A stretch of 18,972 bases of DNA from Rubrobacter sp. (GCA_016781705.1 JADDPV010000132.1:1-18972); one strand, 5' to 3'. Numbered from the stretch's first letter, positions 1-7,225 are shown. Program-made: numbers and translations. The notes: generated by a model not told the origin, from the letters alone.

Positions 1-78
1 CGTGGCGTTTCGCCGGATGTAACAGCGCTATTACGCAATAGGTTCACTGGGTGAGGAGTCGGACCGGCGCCCTGGGCC

Positions 79-103
79 ACCGCGCCGCTCGGGGCGGCGC
101 GGT
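79..103 (-). terminator. GC-rich stem-loop after the OFA transporter gene
   Basis: A perfect 10-bp inverted repeat (ACCGCGCCGC at 79-88, its complement at 94-103) encloses a 5-base loop. It lies about 60 bases past the stop codon of the minus-strand transporter gene, where a terminator would be expected. There is no T-run after it, so it would be an incomplete intrinsic terminator at best; in high-GC actinobacteria such hairpins are common at gene ends. Confidence 0.35.
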
Positions 104-163
104 TCTGAACTACGAACTCCCCGGCAGGTGCAATTTCGGGAGTTGCCTGCAAGCGGCCCTGGC

Positions 164-1384
164 TTATCGAGGACGCTTGGGCAGCCTGAGGGCGAGCGTA
201 ATGATGGCACCCACTAGCATGATCCCACCCGTGGCGTAGAGGGCGGGATCGTACGATCCTGTCGTGTCGGCCGAGCGCGCCAGGAGGACCGGCGCTCCGA
301 AGCTGGCGGCCGCCGCGGCGGTGAATACGCCCGCGTAGACCGCTCCGAGGTCCCTCGTGCCGTAGTAGGCGCCGACCAGCGTGGACATCGTCCCGTAGCC
401 ACCGCCGTAGCAGCTCAGCACGACCAACGACAGGGTACAGAAAATCACGAATGACCCAGTTCCCAACAGCGGCATCATCAGGAACGCCGCGGCTTGCAGC
501 AAGAACATTGCCGAAAAGACGCCTCGCCCGCCGATCTTGTCGGATAGGGCAGGCCACAGCAGCCGCCCCGCCGCGTCGGAGACGGAGATGATGATGACGT
601 AAGCGGAGGCGAGGGCGGCCGAGGCTCCACCTATCGAGCCGGCCATCGCCCGCGCGTCGGAGATGATCGCGAGCCCGGCCGTCGTGTTCAGGAAGAACAC
701 GGCCCAGAGGGCGTACCACTGCCACGTCCTCGCGGCCTCGCGCACGGTCCACACGACACCAACCCCACCGCTATCAGGGATGGGCGGATCGATCTGCGCC
801 GGATGGCCGCCCACCGTCCCTCGATATCCGGGGGGGTCCTTCACGAACCAGGCGGCGCCGCCGATGAGGGCGGCGTAGAAGACGCCCAGGATACCGAAGG
901 TCGGGAGTGGCCCGCCGGTCGCGGTGAGGAGGCCGGTGATGAGCGGGACGTTGACAGCCGGGCCCATACCGAAACCGAGGAAGGCCACACCGTAGGCGAA
1001 GCCCGGCCTGTCCGGGAACCACTTGGGGAGCGCGGCAATCGGCGCCATGACAGCCAGCCCCAGCCCGACGGCGGCCAGGAGGCCGTACGTCAGGTAGAGG
1101 ACGGAGAGGTTCCCCCCGGCGAAGCTGCCGAGGAAGACGCCGAGCCCGTAGATGCACCCGCCGGCGACGCCGACGACCCGCGGGCCGGCCCGCTTCACCA
1201 GAACAGCGGAGCCGGAGGCTACGAGGCCGAACACCAGGCTCGAAACGAAGAAAGCAGTGTTGACGTCGGTGATGTTCGTGCCGTAGAGTTCGGAGAGCGG
1301 CTGCCGGAAAACGCTCCAGGCGTTGAAAGAGCCAAGCCCGGCCATCATGACCACAGCGGCCGCGGCGACCACCCACCGGTTCAA
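164..1384 (-). CDS. MFS transporter, oxalate/formate antiporter (OFA)-like
   Basis: This encodes a 406-residue polytopic inner-membrane protein with about 12 predicted membrane segments, the usual length for the major facilitator superfamily. The first segment (residues 5-30, glycine- and alanine-rich, ending near FRQPLSELYG) and the stretch around residues 120-150 (LPKWFPDRPGFAYGVAFLGF) are typical of the OFA subfamily, whose members exchange small carboxylates such as oxalate and formate; many act on other or unknown substrates. The start is TTG at 1384-1382, with GGGGAAG about 4 bases upstream. No longer in-frame start fits, because the frame upstream has no hydrophobic or conserved content. 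The gene stands alone on its strand: 288 bases separate it from the next minus-strand gene. MFS membership is secure, OFA is likely, and the substrate is unknown. Confidence 0.85.
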   Translation of the reverse strand: MNRWVVAAAAVVMMAGLGSFNAWSVFRQPLSELYGTNITDVNTAFFVSSLVFGLVASGSAVLVKRAGPRVVGVAGGCIYGLGVFLGSFAGGNLSVLYLTYGLLAAVGLGLAVMAPIAALPKWFPDRPGFAYGVAFLGFGMGPAVNVPLITGLLTATGGPLPTFGILGVFYAALIGGAAWFVKDPPGYRGTVGGHPAQIDPPIPDSGGVGVVWTVREAARTWQWYALWAVFFLNTTAGLAIISDARAMAGSIGGASAALASAYVIIISVSDAAGRLLWPALSDKIGGRGVFSAMFLLQAAAFLMMPLLGTGSFVIFCTLSLVVLSCYGGGYGTMSTLVGAYYGTRDLGAVYAGVFTAAAAASFGAPVLLARSADTTGSYDPALYATGGIMLVGAIITLALRLPKRPR

Positions 1385-1672
1385 GGCGCTTCCCCGCCAC
1401 AGGCCACCATCATCGCTCCGGCCGCGGCCCGGCGTCTAGCCCGAAGCACCCCACTCCTTCGCCGCCCAAATTCGGGAGGACGCCCCTCAAGATACAGCCG
1501 ACGCCGCAAGATTCGCCGGCGTAGCCGGCTGGACTTCGAGCAAAGTAGAGGCCGTCTCGGGCACTCTTGGGTGGCGGAAGTTATCGAGAATAGGGCACCC
1601 GCCCCCATGTTCATGCACCTGACCAGACAGAACAGGCGACGTACCCGAGCCTCCGATGCTCGAACCCCCTCG
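1385..1672. other. Gene-poor stretch between transporter and small gene
   Basis: Open frames cross this 288-base stretch on both strands, but their translations are arginine- and serine-rich with no recognisable domain and look like chance products of high GC. A short self-complementary element (GCCGGC, 3-base loop, GCCGGC at 1515-1529) could fold as a hairpin. I see no tRNA, promoter of good quality or conserved small gene here. It probably carries the transporter's promoter on the minus strand. Confidence 0.3.
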
Positions 1673-1861
1673 CTATCGTTTTGTTTCTCCGGCGTCTGTC
1701 CCGACATCCGCACTACGTGGGACTGCAAAGACCATCCGCTGCTCCCTCGCCGCGTAGTGAGCGTAGGCCAGGATCGTCTCTTCCCTCGGGGTGAGCTTCT
1801 CACCGCGGTCGCGTTTGCGTAGGATCTCCTCTACCCGCACCTGTATCTCCTTCTCGTCCAC
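1673..1861 (-). CDS. Small charged hypothetical protein (62 aa)
   Basis: I do not recognise this family. The 62-residue product begins with an amphipathic, strongly charged helix (EIQVRVEEILRKRDRGEKL), followed by TPREETILAYAHYAAREQRM and a less ordered tail. The first 43 residues look like a real folded or coiled-coil protein rather than a shadow frame: charge alternates and codons favour G or C at third positions. The start is GTG at 1861-1859; a GGAGGG lies about 13 bases upstream, slightly far for a standard ribosome-binding site. It is divergent from the pyrophosphatase gene across a 98-base gap and lies on the same strand as the downstream transporter, but too far from it for an obvious operon. 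It has no signal peptide or membrane segment and is likely cytosolic. Confidence 0.55.
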   Translation of the reverse strand: MDEKEIQVRVEEILRKRDRGEKLTPREETILAYAHYAAREQRMVFAVPRSADVGTDAGETKR

Positions 1862-1959
1862 GGCGCGAGTATCACCCTCCGGGTCCGGGCATGCAAGATG
1901 TGGGCCCCTTCGGTTACCCTTGCGCGCGTAGAGCAGGAGATCGAAAGGAGCGCATCGCT

Positions 1960-2484
1960 GTGAGGTTGGATCTGGAGTCTGTGCCCGTCGGCGAGGGGGC
2001 GCCGGGACTGGTGAACGCGGTGGTGGAGGTCCCGGTTGGGAGCCGCAACAAATACGAGTACGAGCCGGAGCTCGGCCTGATCATGCGCGATCGGGTCCTT
2101 CCCGGAAACGTACGCTACCCGGCCGACTACGGCTTTATCCCCTCGACGGAGGCGGAGGACGGCGAGCCCCTGGACGTGCTGGTGGCCGCCCACGACCCGG
2201 TCGTTCCCGGCTGCGTCCTGCGCGTCCGGCCCGTGGGCGCCCTGGACGCAGCCGATCAGGGCGGCAAGGACACCACTATTCTCGCCGTACCCGACGACGA
2301 CCCCCGCTTCTCCGACATCGAGGAACTCGAGGACCTGCCCGGCCAGAGCCTGCGCGAGATCGAACAGTTCTACGTCGCCTACAAACGCCTCGAAGGCGAC
2401 GAGAGCGTGGAGATCAAAGGCTGGCTCTCCCGCGAGGAGGCGCAGGAGATCGTCCGCGAGAGCATCCGCAAGAACGGCCGCTGA
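1960..2484 (+). CDS. ppa: Inorganic pyrophosphatase, family I, divergent active site
   Basis: This 174-residue soluble enzyme hydrolyses pyrophosphate to two phosphates and pulls biosynthetic reactions forward. Family I landmarks are in order: VEVPVG (E23), NKYEYE (K31, E33), DRVL (R45), YPADYGFIP (Y53, Y57), EDGEPLDVLV (66-75), ADQGGKD (98-104) and the AYK of the C-terminal helix region. By my alignment to the E. coli enzyme, residues equal to D65, D70, D97 and D102 are kept (D67, D72, D99, D104). The D67 equivalent is Glu69 and the K104 equivalent is Thr106. I chose GTG at 1960 because AAGGAG lies 9 bases before it. An in-frame ATG at 1891 would add 23 residues unlike the family N terminus. 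The following small gene and glycosyltransferase are on the same strand, so a loose transcription unit is possible. Fold assignment is secure; full catalytic activity is an inference. Confidence 0.93.
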   Translation: MRLDLESVPVGEGAPGLVNAVVEVPVGSRNKYEYEPELGLIMRDRVLPGNVRYPADYGFIPSTEAEDGEPLDVLVAAHDPVVPGCVLRVRPVGALDAADQGGKDTTILAVPDDDPRFSDIEELEDLPGQSLREIEQFYVAYKRLEGDESVEIKGWLSREEAQEIVRESIRKNGR

Positions 2485-2553
2485 AGCGCCGCGTTTCGGG
2501 ACGCCCGGCTCCGGGTAGCAGGCCGGACGCACGGAGACCGGCGGAGGAGGAGC

Positions 2554-2751
2554 GTGAGCGAAGGGGTGCCGAAACAGAACCCCAAGCGGGCGAAGGAGGC
2601 ATCGGAGCCGTCCCCGGAAACCTCGCCGCGTGTCCGCGAGGAGGAGAAAGGTGACGGCTCTTCCCGGCAGAGCGCCTCCCGAGAGCCGGCCGAGAGCGAA
2701 GACAAGCGCCGGGTAGCCGAGAGGCTGCGGGAGAGGGAACGGGGTTCCTGA
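2554..2751 (+). CDS. Small highly charged disordered protein (65 aa)
   Basis: I do not recognise this family. The 65-residue product is made almost entirely of E, K, R, S, P, A and G, has no hydrophobic core and is predicted by eye to be intrinsically disordered, ending in an arginine/glutamate helix (RRVAERLRERERGS). The GTG start at 2554 sits directly behind an excellent ribosome-binding site, GGAGGAGGAGC, which is the main reason to accept it. It lies 69 bases after the pyrophosphatase gene and 24 bases before the glycosyltransferase start, on the same strand, so cotranscription is likely. It contains no cysteine and no membrane segment. A role as a stress-type hydrophilic or nucleic-acid-binding peptide is possible but not shown by the sequence. 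Confidence 0.6.
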   Translation: MSEGVPKQNPKRAKEASEPSPETSPRVREEEKGDGSSRQSASREPAESEDKRRVAERLRERERGS

Positions 2752-2775
2752 GCATCCGGCGGGCCGCGTGAGACA

Positions 2776-3960
2776 GTGGAGAGGGTAGAAGCGAAGGCGC
2801 TGCGATCGGCGTCCGCGCTGCTCGTCTTGGCGCTAAGCGTCGCCAGGCTCTTCGAGGCGCTGCGCGCCGTCCGGATGGTACGCCCGCTCTCCGAGGCGGA
2901 CGACGACACGATCTCTCCCTTGCCGCCGCTCTCGGTGGTCGTCCCGGCGCGCGACGAGGAGCCGGGGCTGGAGGAGGCGGTCGAGACGGTGCTCGGGCAG
3001 GGTTACCCGGGGCCCTTCGAGGTCTTTCTGGTGAACGACCGCTCCACGGATGGGACGGGGCGGGTCATGGAGCGGTTGGCGGCGAGCCGCGAAAGCGTAT
3101 CCGTGATCCGGATCGAGGAGCTTCCGGCGGGTTGGCTCGGGAAGAACTACGCGATCCACGCCGGGGCGAGCTGCGCCCGCGGGGAGTGGCTACTCCTCAC
3201 CGACGCGGACGTCCGGTTCGCACCCGGCGTCCTCTCCTGGGCCGTGCGGTACGCCGAAGCACGCGGCCTCGATCACCTGACGCTGGTGCCGGGCCTGATC
3301 CTGCCGGGCTACCTGCTCCAGAGCTTCGTCGCGTTCTTCTACACGGCCTTCCTGGTCTACAGGGGCTACTACAGGGCCAATGACCCCCGCTCCAAAACGG
3401 GTGTCGGCATCGGGGCGTTCAACCTTATTCGACGCGACGCCTACGCGAAGGTCGGCGGCTACGGCGCTTTACGCGAGCGTCCGGACGACGACCTCGCCCT
3501 TGGCACCCGCGTGAAACGCCTCGGGCTGCGCCAGGAGTTGCGTCTGGGACAAGGGCTTCTCAAGGTCCCGTGGTATGGCTCCGTCGGGGAGATGCTGCGG
3601 GGCGTCGAGAAGAACGCCTTCGCCGCGCTGGGCTACAGCGTCCCGGTGACGATCGGATACGTGCTCGCGCTGCCGCCCCTGATGGTTGGCCCGTTCGTCG
3701 CGGCGGCCCTCACCCGCTCCAGGGCCCGGCGCGCGCTGCATCTCGGGGCCGCCGCCGCGCAGCTCGCGACCTTCGCGCTGACGAACCGCCACCTCGGCCC
3801 CAGGGTGCTCTTGCTCGCGCTCGGCTACCCGGTGTGCACCCTCATCTTCGTCTACGCCATCGCCCGCTCCGCAGCGCTCGCCCTCGTGCGGGGCGGCGTC
3901 TACTGGCGCGGCACGTTCTACCCGCGATCCCTGCTCGAGCGCGAGGGAGATCGAAGCTAG
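2776..3960 (+). CDS. Membrane-associated family 2 glycosyltransferase, HpnB/CrtQ-like
   Basis: The 394-residue protein has a short N-terminal hydrophobic segment (residues 11-30), a GT-A glycosyltransferase domain (about 50-280) and hydrophobic C-terminal segments (about 289-365). GT2 motifs are clear: SVVVPARDEE (53-62), VNDRSTDGT (86-94), the DAD metal-binding triad in LLTDADVRF (143-145) and an acidic PDDDLALG (236-243) in place of the usual ED motif. The segment AGWLGKNYAIHAGA resembles hopanoid-associated HpnB and carotenoid CrtQ-type transferases, which work on lipid or isoprenoid acceptors at the membrane. The acceptor here cannot be told from sequence. The start is GTG at 2776 with only a weak ribosome-binding site; translation may be coupled to the small gene 24 bases upstream. 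Its stop shares bases with the stop of the convergent MOSC pseudogene. Confidence 0.85.
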   Translation: MERVEAKALRSASALLVLALSVARLFEALRAVRMVRPLSEADDDTISPLPPLSVVVPARDEEPGLEEAVETVLGQGYPGPFEVFLVNDRSTDGTGRVMERLAASRESVSVIRIEELPAGWLGKNYAIHAGASCARGEWLLLTDADVRFAPGVLSWAVRYAEARGLDHLTLVPGLILPGYLLQSFVAFFYTAFLVYRGYYRANDPRSKTGVGIGAFNLIRRDAYAKVGGYGALRERPDDDLALGTRVKRLGLRQELRLGQGLLKVPWYGSVGEMLRGVEKNAFAALGYSVPVTIGYVLALPPLMVGPFVAAALTRSRARRALHLGAAAAQLATFALTNRHLGPRVLLLALGYPVCTLIFVYAIARSAALALVRGGVYWRGTFYPRSLLEREGDRS

Positions 3961-4735
3961 GCCAAGACCTCCACGCGGTCGCCGACGCGCAACGCACCCG
4001 CGCCGGCCGGTATCGTGTCTACCCGAAGAGCATCTCGCCGCCGACCTTGCGGTACCTGGCGAGCGTCCTCGAGGGCTCCTTGCCGCGCGCGCCGCTCCCC
4101 TGGTCCACCATCTCGATCACGCCCGCGAACACGGCTTGACGACCCGGAAAGCGACGCCTCCCATACGCACCCCACGCCAACTGTCCTCCTCGTACGGCGC
4201 GCACCCCTCGATGACGATGTTCGCCCGGAAGCGGTCCACTTGTACGGGCTCCTTCAGCCTCCCGTTCAGGTCGTCCAGCGACGCCTTGGAGAGCAGCAGG
4301 AACGGGGAACCGTCGGCGAACCCGACCAGATCCCCATCCCGACGGTAATGCGGGTGCACGGGCCTCTCCGCCTCGCCGCCGCACGAAACCGCCTCGACCT
4401 CGACGCCCCACAAGCTCACCTGTAGCGGATCCTCCACTCCTCCGGGCGTAGCGGCAACTCCAGCGCCGGGGCACCCCGGGCGCCTCTAAAAAGTCCTTCC
4501 CCTAAATGCGGACGCTGGTGAGGCCCATACGCGGGAGCTCGCGCTGCGACAGGAACACGCCGTCCTCGGCCACCGACATCCGGTGACGCTCGTGTTGTAA
4601 GCTCCGGGCGTCCACCTCCGCCGCCCGGACCTCGATCCCACCTAGAGAATCCACGGGGTAGACGAACAGGCGGCTCGGGACGAGGTCTGTCGTGCTCGCT
4701 ACCTCAGACCGCAACTCGCCGTCCGAGCACGGCAT
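3957..4735 (-). pseudogene. MOSC-domain protein (YcbX-like), multiply frameshifted
   Basis: Pieces in different minus-strand frames line up as one MOSC protein of about 260 residues. First comes the N-terminal barrel (LFVYPVDSLGGIEVRAAEV, then AEDGVFLSQRELPRM; 4735-4505), which meets a stop at 4504-4502. Next are two short out-of-frame bits (DFLEAPG, then PALELPLRPEE, about 4490-4440). The core follows (EDPLQVSLWG to RVVKPCSR, about 4434-4126), with the family cysteine in KPCSR. Then ARYRKVGGEMLFG (about 4124-4019) and AGALRVGDRVEVLA (to 3957) are each in another frame. MOSC proteins bind molybdenum cofactor or mobilise sulfur. At least four frame changes are needed, so no functional product is expected. 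Flanking genes on both sides are intact, which favours genuine decay over poor sequence. Its 5' end overlaps the 3' end of the cysteine hydrolase gene, suggesting a former operon. Confidence 0.8.
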
Positions 4736-5354
4736 CCTGGGACTCCCCGGAGTCGACCAGCTCCACGCCTATGTTGCGCAGCTCCCCGGCTCCCCGCTCG
4801 TAGAGCCCGGAGGTCGCGTCGGGGACGAGCACGACCCGGAAGTCCCGTTCGCTGGCCTCGTAGATGGTCGCGCGCGGGCAGTTGGGGAAGTTGCACCCGC
4901 ACACCACGACCGTGCTCACGCCCAGAGTCCGCAGGCGCTCTTGGAGTGGTGTCTGGTAGAAAGCGCCCCACCGGGGCTTGTACATCGCCCACTCGCTCTC
5001 CCCCAACTCCTGGAGCTCCCCGGCGAGCAGTCGTCTCGCGTCGAGCCTCGTCCCGGGGGAGGGTTTCAGCTCCTCCACCAACTCCGCCCCGGCGCTGCCG
5101 GGGCTTACGAGGCGCGCCCCTCGCTCCAGCGCCTCCCTGCGGCATAGCTCGGCGTCGGACCCGTCGGGCGCATACAGCCTGACGGCGTGGAAGATTGGCC
5201 TTCCCGCCGTCCTGAACGCCGCGGCCAGCCGCCCCATCGCCGGCGCCGCCTCCAACGTCCCCGGTATCTCCGCCAGCGCCCCAGGCAACGCGAAGTCCCG
5301 CTGCACGTCTATCGTGAGCAGCGCCGCGTTCGGCCAGTCCGGTTCGGTGTACAC
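4704..5354 (-). CDS. Isochorismatase-family cysteine hydrolase
   Basis: The 216-residue cytosolic enzyme has the isochorismatase/nicotinamidase fold. The catalytic triad is visible: Asp16 (LLTIDVQRDF), Lys126 (AMYKPRWGAFYQTPL) and Cys159 (CGCNFPNCPRATIYEA). Members hydrolyse amides or vinyl ethers such as nicotinamide, N-carbamoyl compounds, ureidoacrylate or isochorismate; the pocket residues here do not let me choose among them. I chose GTG at 5354 because GAGGTGAGG lies just upstream and homology starts there; an in-frame GTG at 5420 would add 22 residues of unnatural sequence. Downstream it overlaps the MOSC pseudogene. Upstream, across an intergenic region with a perfect palindrome, lies a divergent MFS transporter, so uptake and hydrolysis of one compound under shared control is a reasonable guess. 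Confidence 0.85.
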   Translation of the reverse strand: MYTEPDWPNAALLTIDVQRDFALPGALAEIPGTLEAAPAMGRLAAAFRTAGRPIFHAVRLYAPDGSDAELCRREALERGARLVSPGSAGAELVEELKPSPGTRLDARRLLAGELQELGESEWAMYKPRWGAFYQTPLQERLRTLGVSTVVVCGCNFPNCPRATIYEASERDFRVVLVPDATSGLYERGAGELRNIGVELVDSGESQDAVLGRRVAV

Positions 5355-5448
5355 GCTCCTCACCTCGACATCTCTCCCAAAGATCCCCCAACCACACAGC
5401 CCACTACCCCATACTCGCACGACCCCGCGCCGCGCGCCAACCCCCGCT

Positions 5449-5477
5449 ATGCTACACTATGATTATGTTTGTTACAA
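5449..5477 (-). promoter_or_regulatory. Candidate promoter of the cysteine hydrolase gene
   Basis: Read on the minus strand, TTGTAA (complement of 5472-5477) and TAGCAT (complement of 5449-5454) are separated by 17 bases, giving 4/6 matches to each half of a housekeeping promoter. The -35 hexamer lies inside the left arm of the palindrome at 5470-5495, so a protein bound there would block it. The stretch is AT-rich against a very GC-rich background. Confidence 0.35.
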
Positions 5478-5495
5478 ATAGCTTACTTTGTAACA
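5470..5495. promoter_or_regulatory. Perfect palindromic operator between divergent genes
   Basis: TGTTACAAA (5470-5478) and its exact reverse complement TTTGTAACA (5487-5495) surround an 8-base spacer; the centres of the half-sites are about 17 bases apart, suiting a dimeric repressor on one DNA face. It lies between the cysteine hydrolase (minus) and the MFS transporter (plus). A plus-strand -10-like TATGAT (5458-5463) stands just before it and a minus-strand -35 overlaps it. No regulator gene is adjacent. TetR, GntR or MarR families could all use such a site. Confidence 0.6.
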
Positions 5496-5568
5496 GATCG
5501 GCGTGGCAAGCGGGCGTGCTGGAGTTACGAGCGGTCGGATGGGCTTTCGAGGAAGATCGGGGATAGGC

Positions 5569-6927
5569 GTGAGCGATGGCGTTGGGGGACGGTTGGGGGC
5601 GCGTGGGGTGGGGCCGCGGCGGGTGACGGTGTTGGCGGGGTTGGGTTGGATGTTCGACGCGATGGACGTGGGGTTGCTGTCGTTCGTGATGGTAGTGTTG
5701 GCGCGGGAGTGGGGGCTGACGCAGGGGGAGGTGGGGTTGGCGATCAGCGCCGGGTTGTTGGGGATGTTCGTGGGGGCGGCGGTCTCGGGCGAGCTGGCGG
5801 ACAGGTACGGGCGGAAGACGATACTGATCGCGACGATGCTCGTGTACTCGATCGCGACGGGGCTCACGGCGCTCGTCTGGGGGTTCGGGGCGTTGCTGGT
5901 GTTGCGGTTCGTGACGGGGCTGGGGCTCGGGGGCGAGCTGCCGGTGGCGAGCACGCTGGTCGCTGAGGTCGCGCCGGCGCGGAGCCGGGGGCGCATGATC
6001 GTGCTGCTGGAGAGCTTCTGGGCTTACGGTTGGATCCTGGCCGCCGTCATCGGCTACCTCGTCATCCCCGAGCTCGGGTGGAGGATAGCCTTCATCATCG
6101 GCGCCCTCCCCGCTCTCTACACCCTCGTCCTGCGTCGGAGCCTCCCCGAATCCCCCCGCTATCTCCTGCGCCGCGGCTGTCCCGAAGAAGCGCGGGAAGC
6201 CGCCGCCGGTCTCGGCGTCGAAGAGGTTCGGGAGGCGGGCTCGTGGGTGGAGCGTCCGGCCGCGGGTGTCGGCTTGAAAGCCCTCTGGTCCGGGAGGTTC
6301 GCGCGGCGGACGGCGATGTTGTGGGTGCTGTGGTTCGGGATGGTGTTCTCATACTACGGTATCTTCACGTGGCTGCCCCAGATCCTGGCGACCGAGGCCG
6401 GCTACGGGCTCGCCCGCTCCTTCGGCTTCGTCCTCCTCATAACGCTCGCCCAGGTCCCCGGCTACTTCAGCGCCGCCTACCTCGTCGAGAAGTGGGGCCG
6501 CAAGGCGACCCTCGTCGTCTACCTCCTCGGGAGCGCAGCTGTTGCCCTCCTCTTCGGTCTCAGGGGCCTCGGCGCGGAGGCTTCGGCCGCCGAGTTATTG
6601 CTATGGGGCTCGCTCGTCTCGTTCTTCAACCTGGGGGCGTGGGGCGTGCTCTACAGCTACACCCCGGAGCTCTACCCGACGCGGGCGCGCGGCTCGGGGG
6701 CGGGATGGGCCGCCGGCGTCGGCCGGCTCGGCGGTGTCGCGGGACCGTACCTCGTCGGCGCGATGCTCGGTGGGTGGGGCCTAGGGCCCGGGGCCGTCTT
6801 CACCGTCTTCGCTACCGTGCTGTTCGTGATCTCGCTCGACGTGCTCCTCCTGGGCGAAGAGACGAAAGGACGCGCCCTGGAGGACATCTCCGAACCCGAG
6901 CAGCGGCCCGCCGCCGTCTCGGGGTAG
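5569..6927 (+). CDS. MFS transporter, sugar/niacin-porter-like
   Basis: A 452-residue inner-membrane transporter with about 12 membrane segments. It shows the MFS loop 2-3 motif (SGELADRYGRK), a second related motif after segment 8 (EKWGRKATL) and the LPESPRYLL motif that ends the first half in sugar-porter and NiaP-like families. The C-terminal tail carries EETKGRALEDIS, also typical of these families. The substrate is unknown; with a divergent isochorismatase-fold hydrolase, an aromatic acid, nicotinate or an amide is plausible. I chose GTG at 5569 (GGGGAT upstream, homology beginning soon after). In-frame starts at 5539 (ATG) and 5503 (GTG) would add 10 or 22 residues of glycine/arginine-rich sequence. 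The first third of the gene favours GGG, GTG and TTG codons, unlike the CTC/GTC style further on. Confidence 0.87.
   Translation: MSDGVGGRLGARGVGPRRVTVLAGLGWMFDAMDVGLLSFVMVVLAREWGLTQGEVGLAISAGLLGMFVGAAVSGELADRYGRKTILIATMLVYSIATGLTALVWGFGALLVLRFVTGLGLGGELPVASTLVAEVAPARSRGRMIVLLESFWAYGWILAAVIGYLVIPELGWRIAFIIGALPALYTLVLRRSLPESPRYLLRRGCPEEAREAAAGLGVEEVREAGSWVERPAAGVGLKALWSGRFARRTAMLWVLWFGMVFSYYGIFTWLPQILATEAGYGLARSFGFVLLITLAQVPGYFSAAYLVEKWGRKATLVVYLLGSAAVALLFGLRGLGAEASAAELLLWGSLVSFFNLGAWGVLYSYTPELYPTRARGSGAGWAAGVGRLGGVAGPYLVGAMLGGWGLGPGAVFTVFATVLFVISLDVLLLGEETKGRALEDISEPEQRPAAVSG
5584..5613 (+). other. G-quadruplex motif at the start of the MFS gene
   Basis: Four runs of 5, 5, 4 and 4 guanines lie on the coding strand within 30 bases, separated by loops of 6, 5 and 1 bases. 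This fits a canonical four-tract quadruplex pattern and lies in codons 6 to 15, so it would be present in the mRNA within reach of the initiating ribosome. Whether it folds or matters is unknown; G-rich codon runs in this genome could produce it by chance. Confidence 0.45.
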
Positions 6928-6940
6928 AGTCGAAGGAGCG

Positions 6941-7207
6941 CTACACCCTGTTCATGAGGCCCTTGTAAGTCTGGTGCAGGTGGTCGGAGAGGGCGACGAT
7001 GGCGAAGATGCTCGCGATAAGACGCGTGGCGGCCGGGGCGAGCACGAGACCGTAGACGAAGAAGGAGGCCACCCACTGGCCAACGCAAAACTTGCACGTC
7101 AGGAGCTCGCCGATGGAGCGCCTCAGCCCGCTGCCCCGAGGCTTCTCCTGGACGCTCTTGGGGCTCTCCTTCTCCTTCAGCTCCGTGAACGGGGCGCGCA
7201 GGGGACT
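6941..7207 (-). pseudogene. 3' fragment of a DUF1360 gene cut by an IS element
   Basis: The last 88 codons and stop of a DUF1360-family gene run in one open frame from the edge of the IS element to 6941. The product would contain SPLRAPFTEL, the hallmark CKFC pair in GELLTCKFCVGQWVASFF, and the ending SDHLHQTYKGLM. It aligns without gaps to the C-terminal half of the intact gene at 8165-8701 (APFTKL, CHFC, SDHLHQTYKILM), so the two were paralogues. The 5' half, including the first membrane segment, is not found on the far side of the IS, so insertion was accompanied by deletion or rearrangement. The family is an integral membrane group of unknown function. Any product would need a start supplied from within the IS. 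Confidence 0.85.
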
Positions 7208-7209
7208 AG

Positions 7210-7225
7210 AAGCTATCTCATAAAT
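7210..7225 (+). repeat. Left terminal inverted repeat of the IS
   Basis: AAGCTATCTCATAAAT pairs with the complement of 8085-8099 (AAGCCACTTACAAAT) with one gap and otherwise only C/T transitions. It is preceded immediately by CTAG (7206-7209), repeated after the right end. Confidence 0.65.

Noticed and set aside
1650..1675. GGTTCGAG-like T-loop on the minus strand, suggesting a tRNA
   Set aside because: The flanking bases cannot form a 5-bp T stem, and no acceptor, D or anticodon arms can be drawn around it.
803..1822. Long open frame on the plus strand antisense to the OFA transporter
   Set aside because: Its translation is low-complexity, rich in E, G, R and P, with no domain; the minus-strand frame encodes a clear 12-span transporter.
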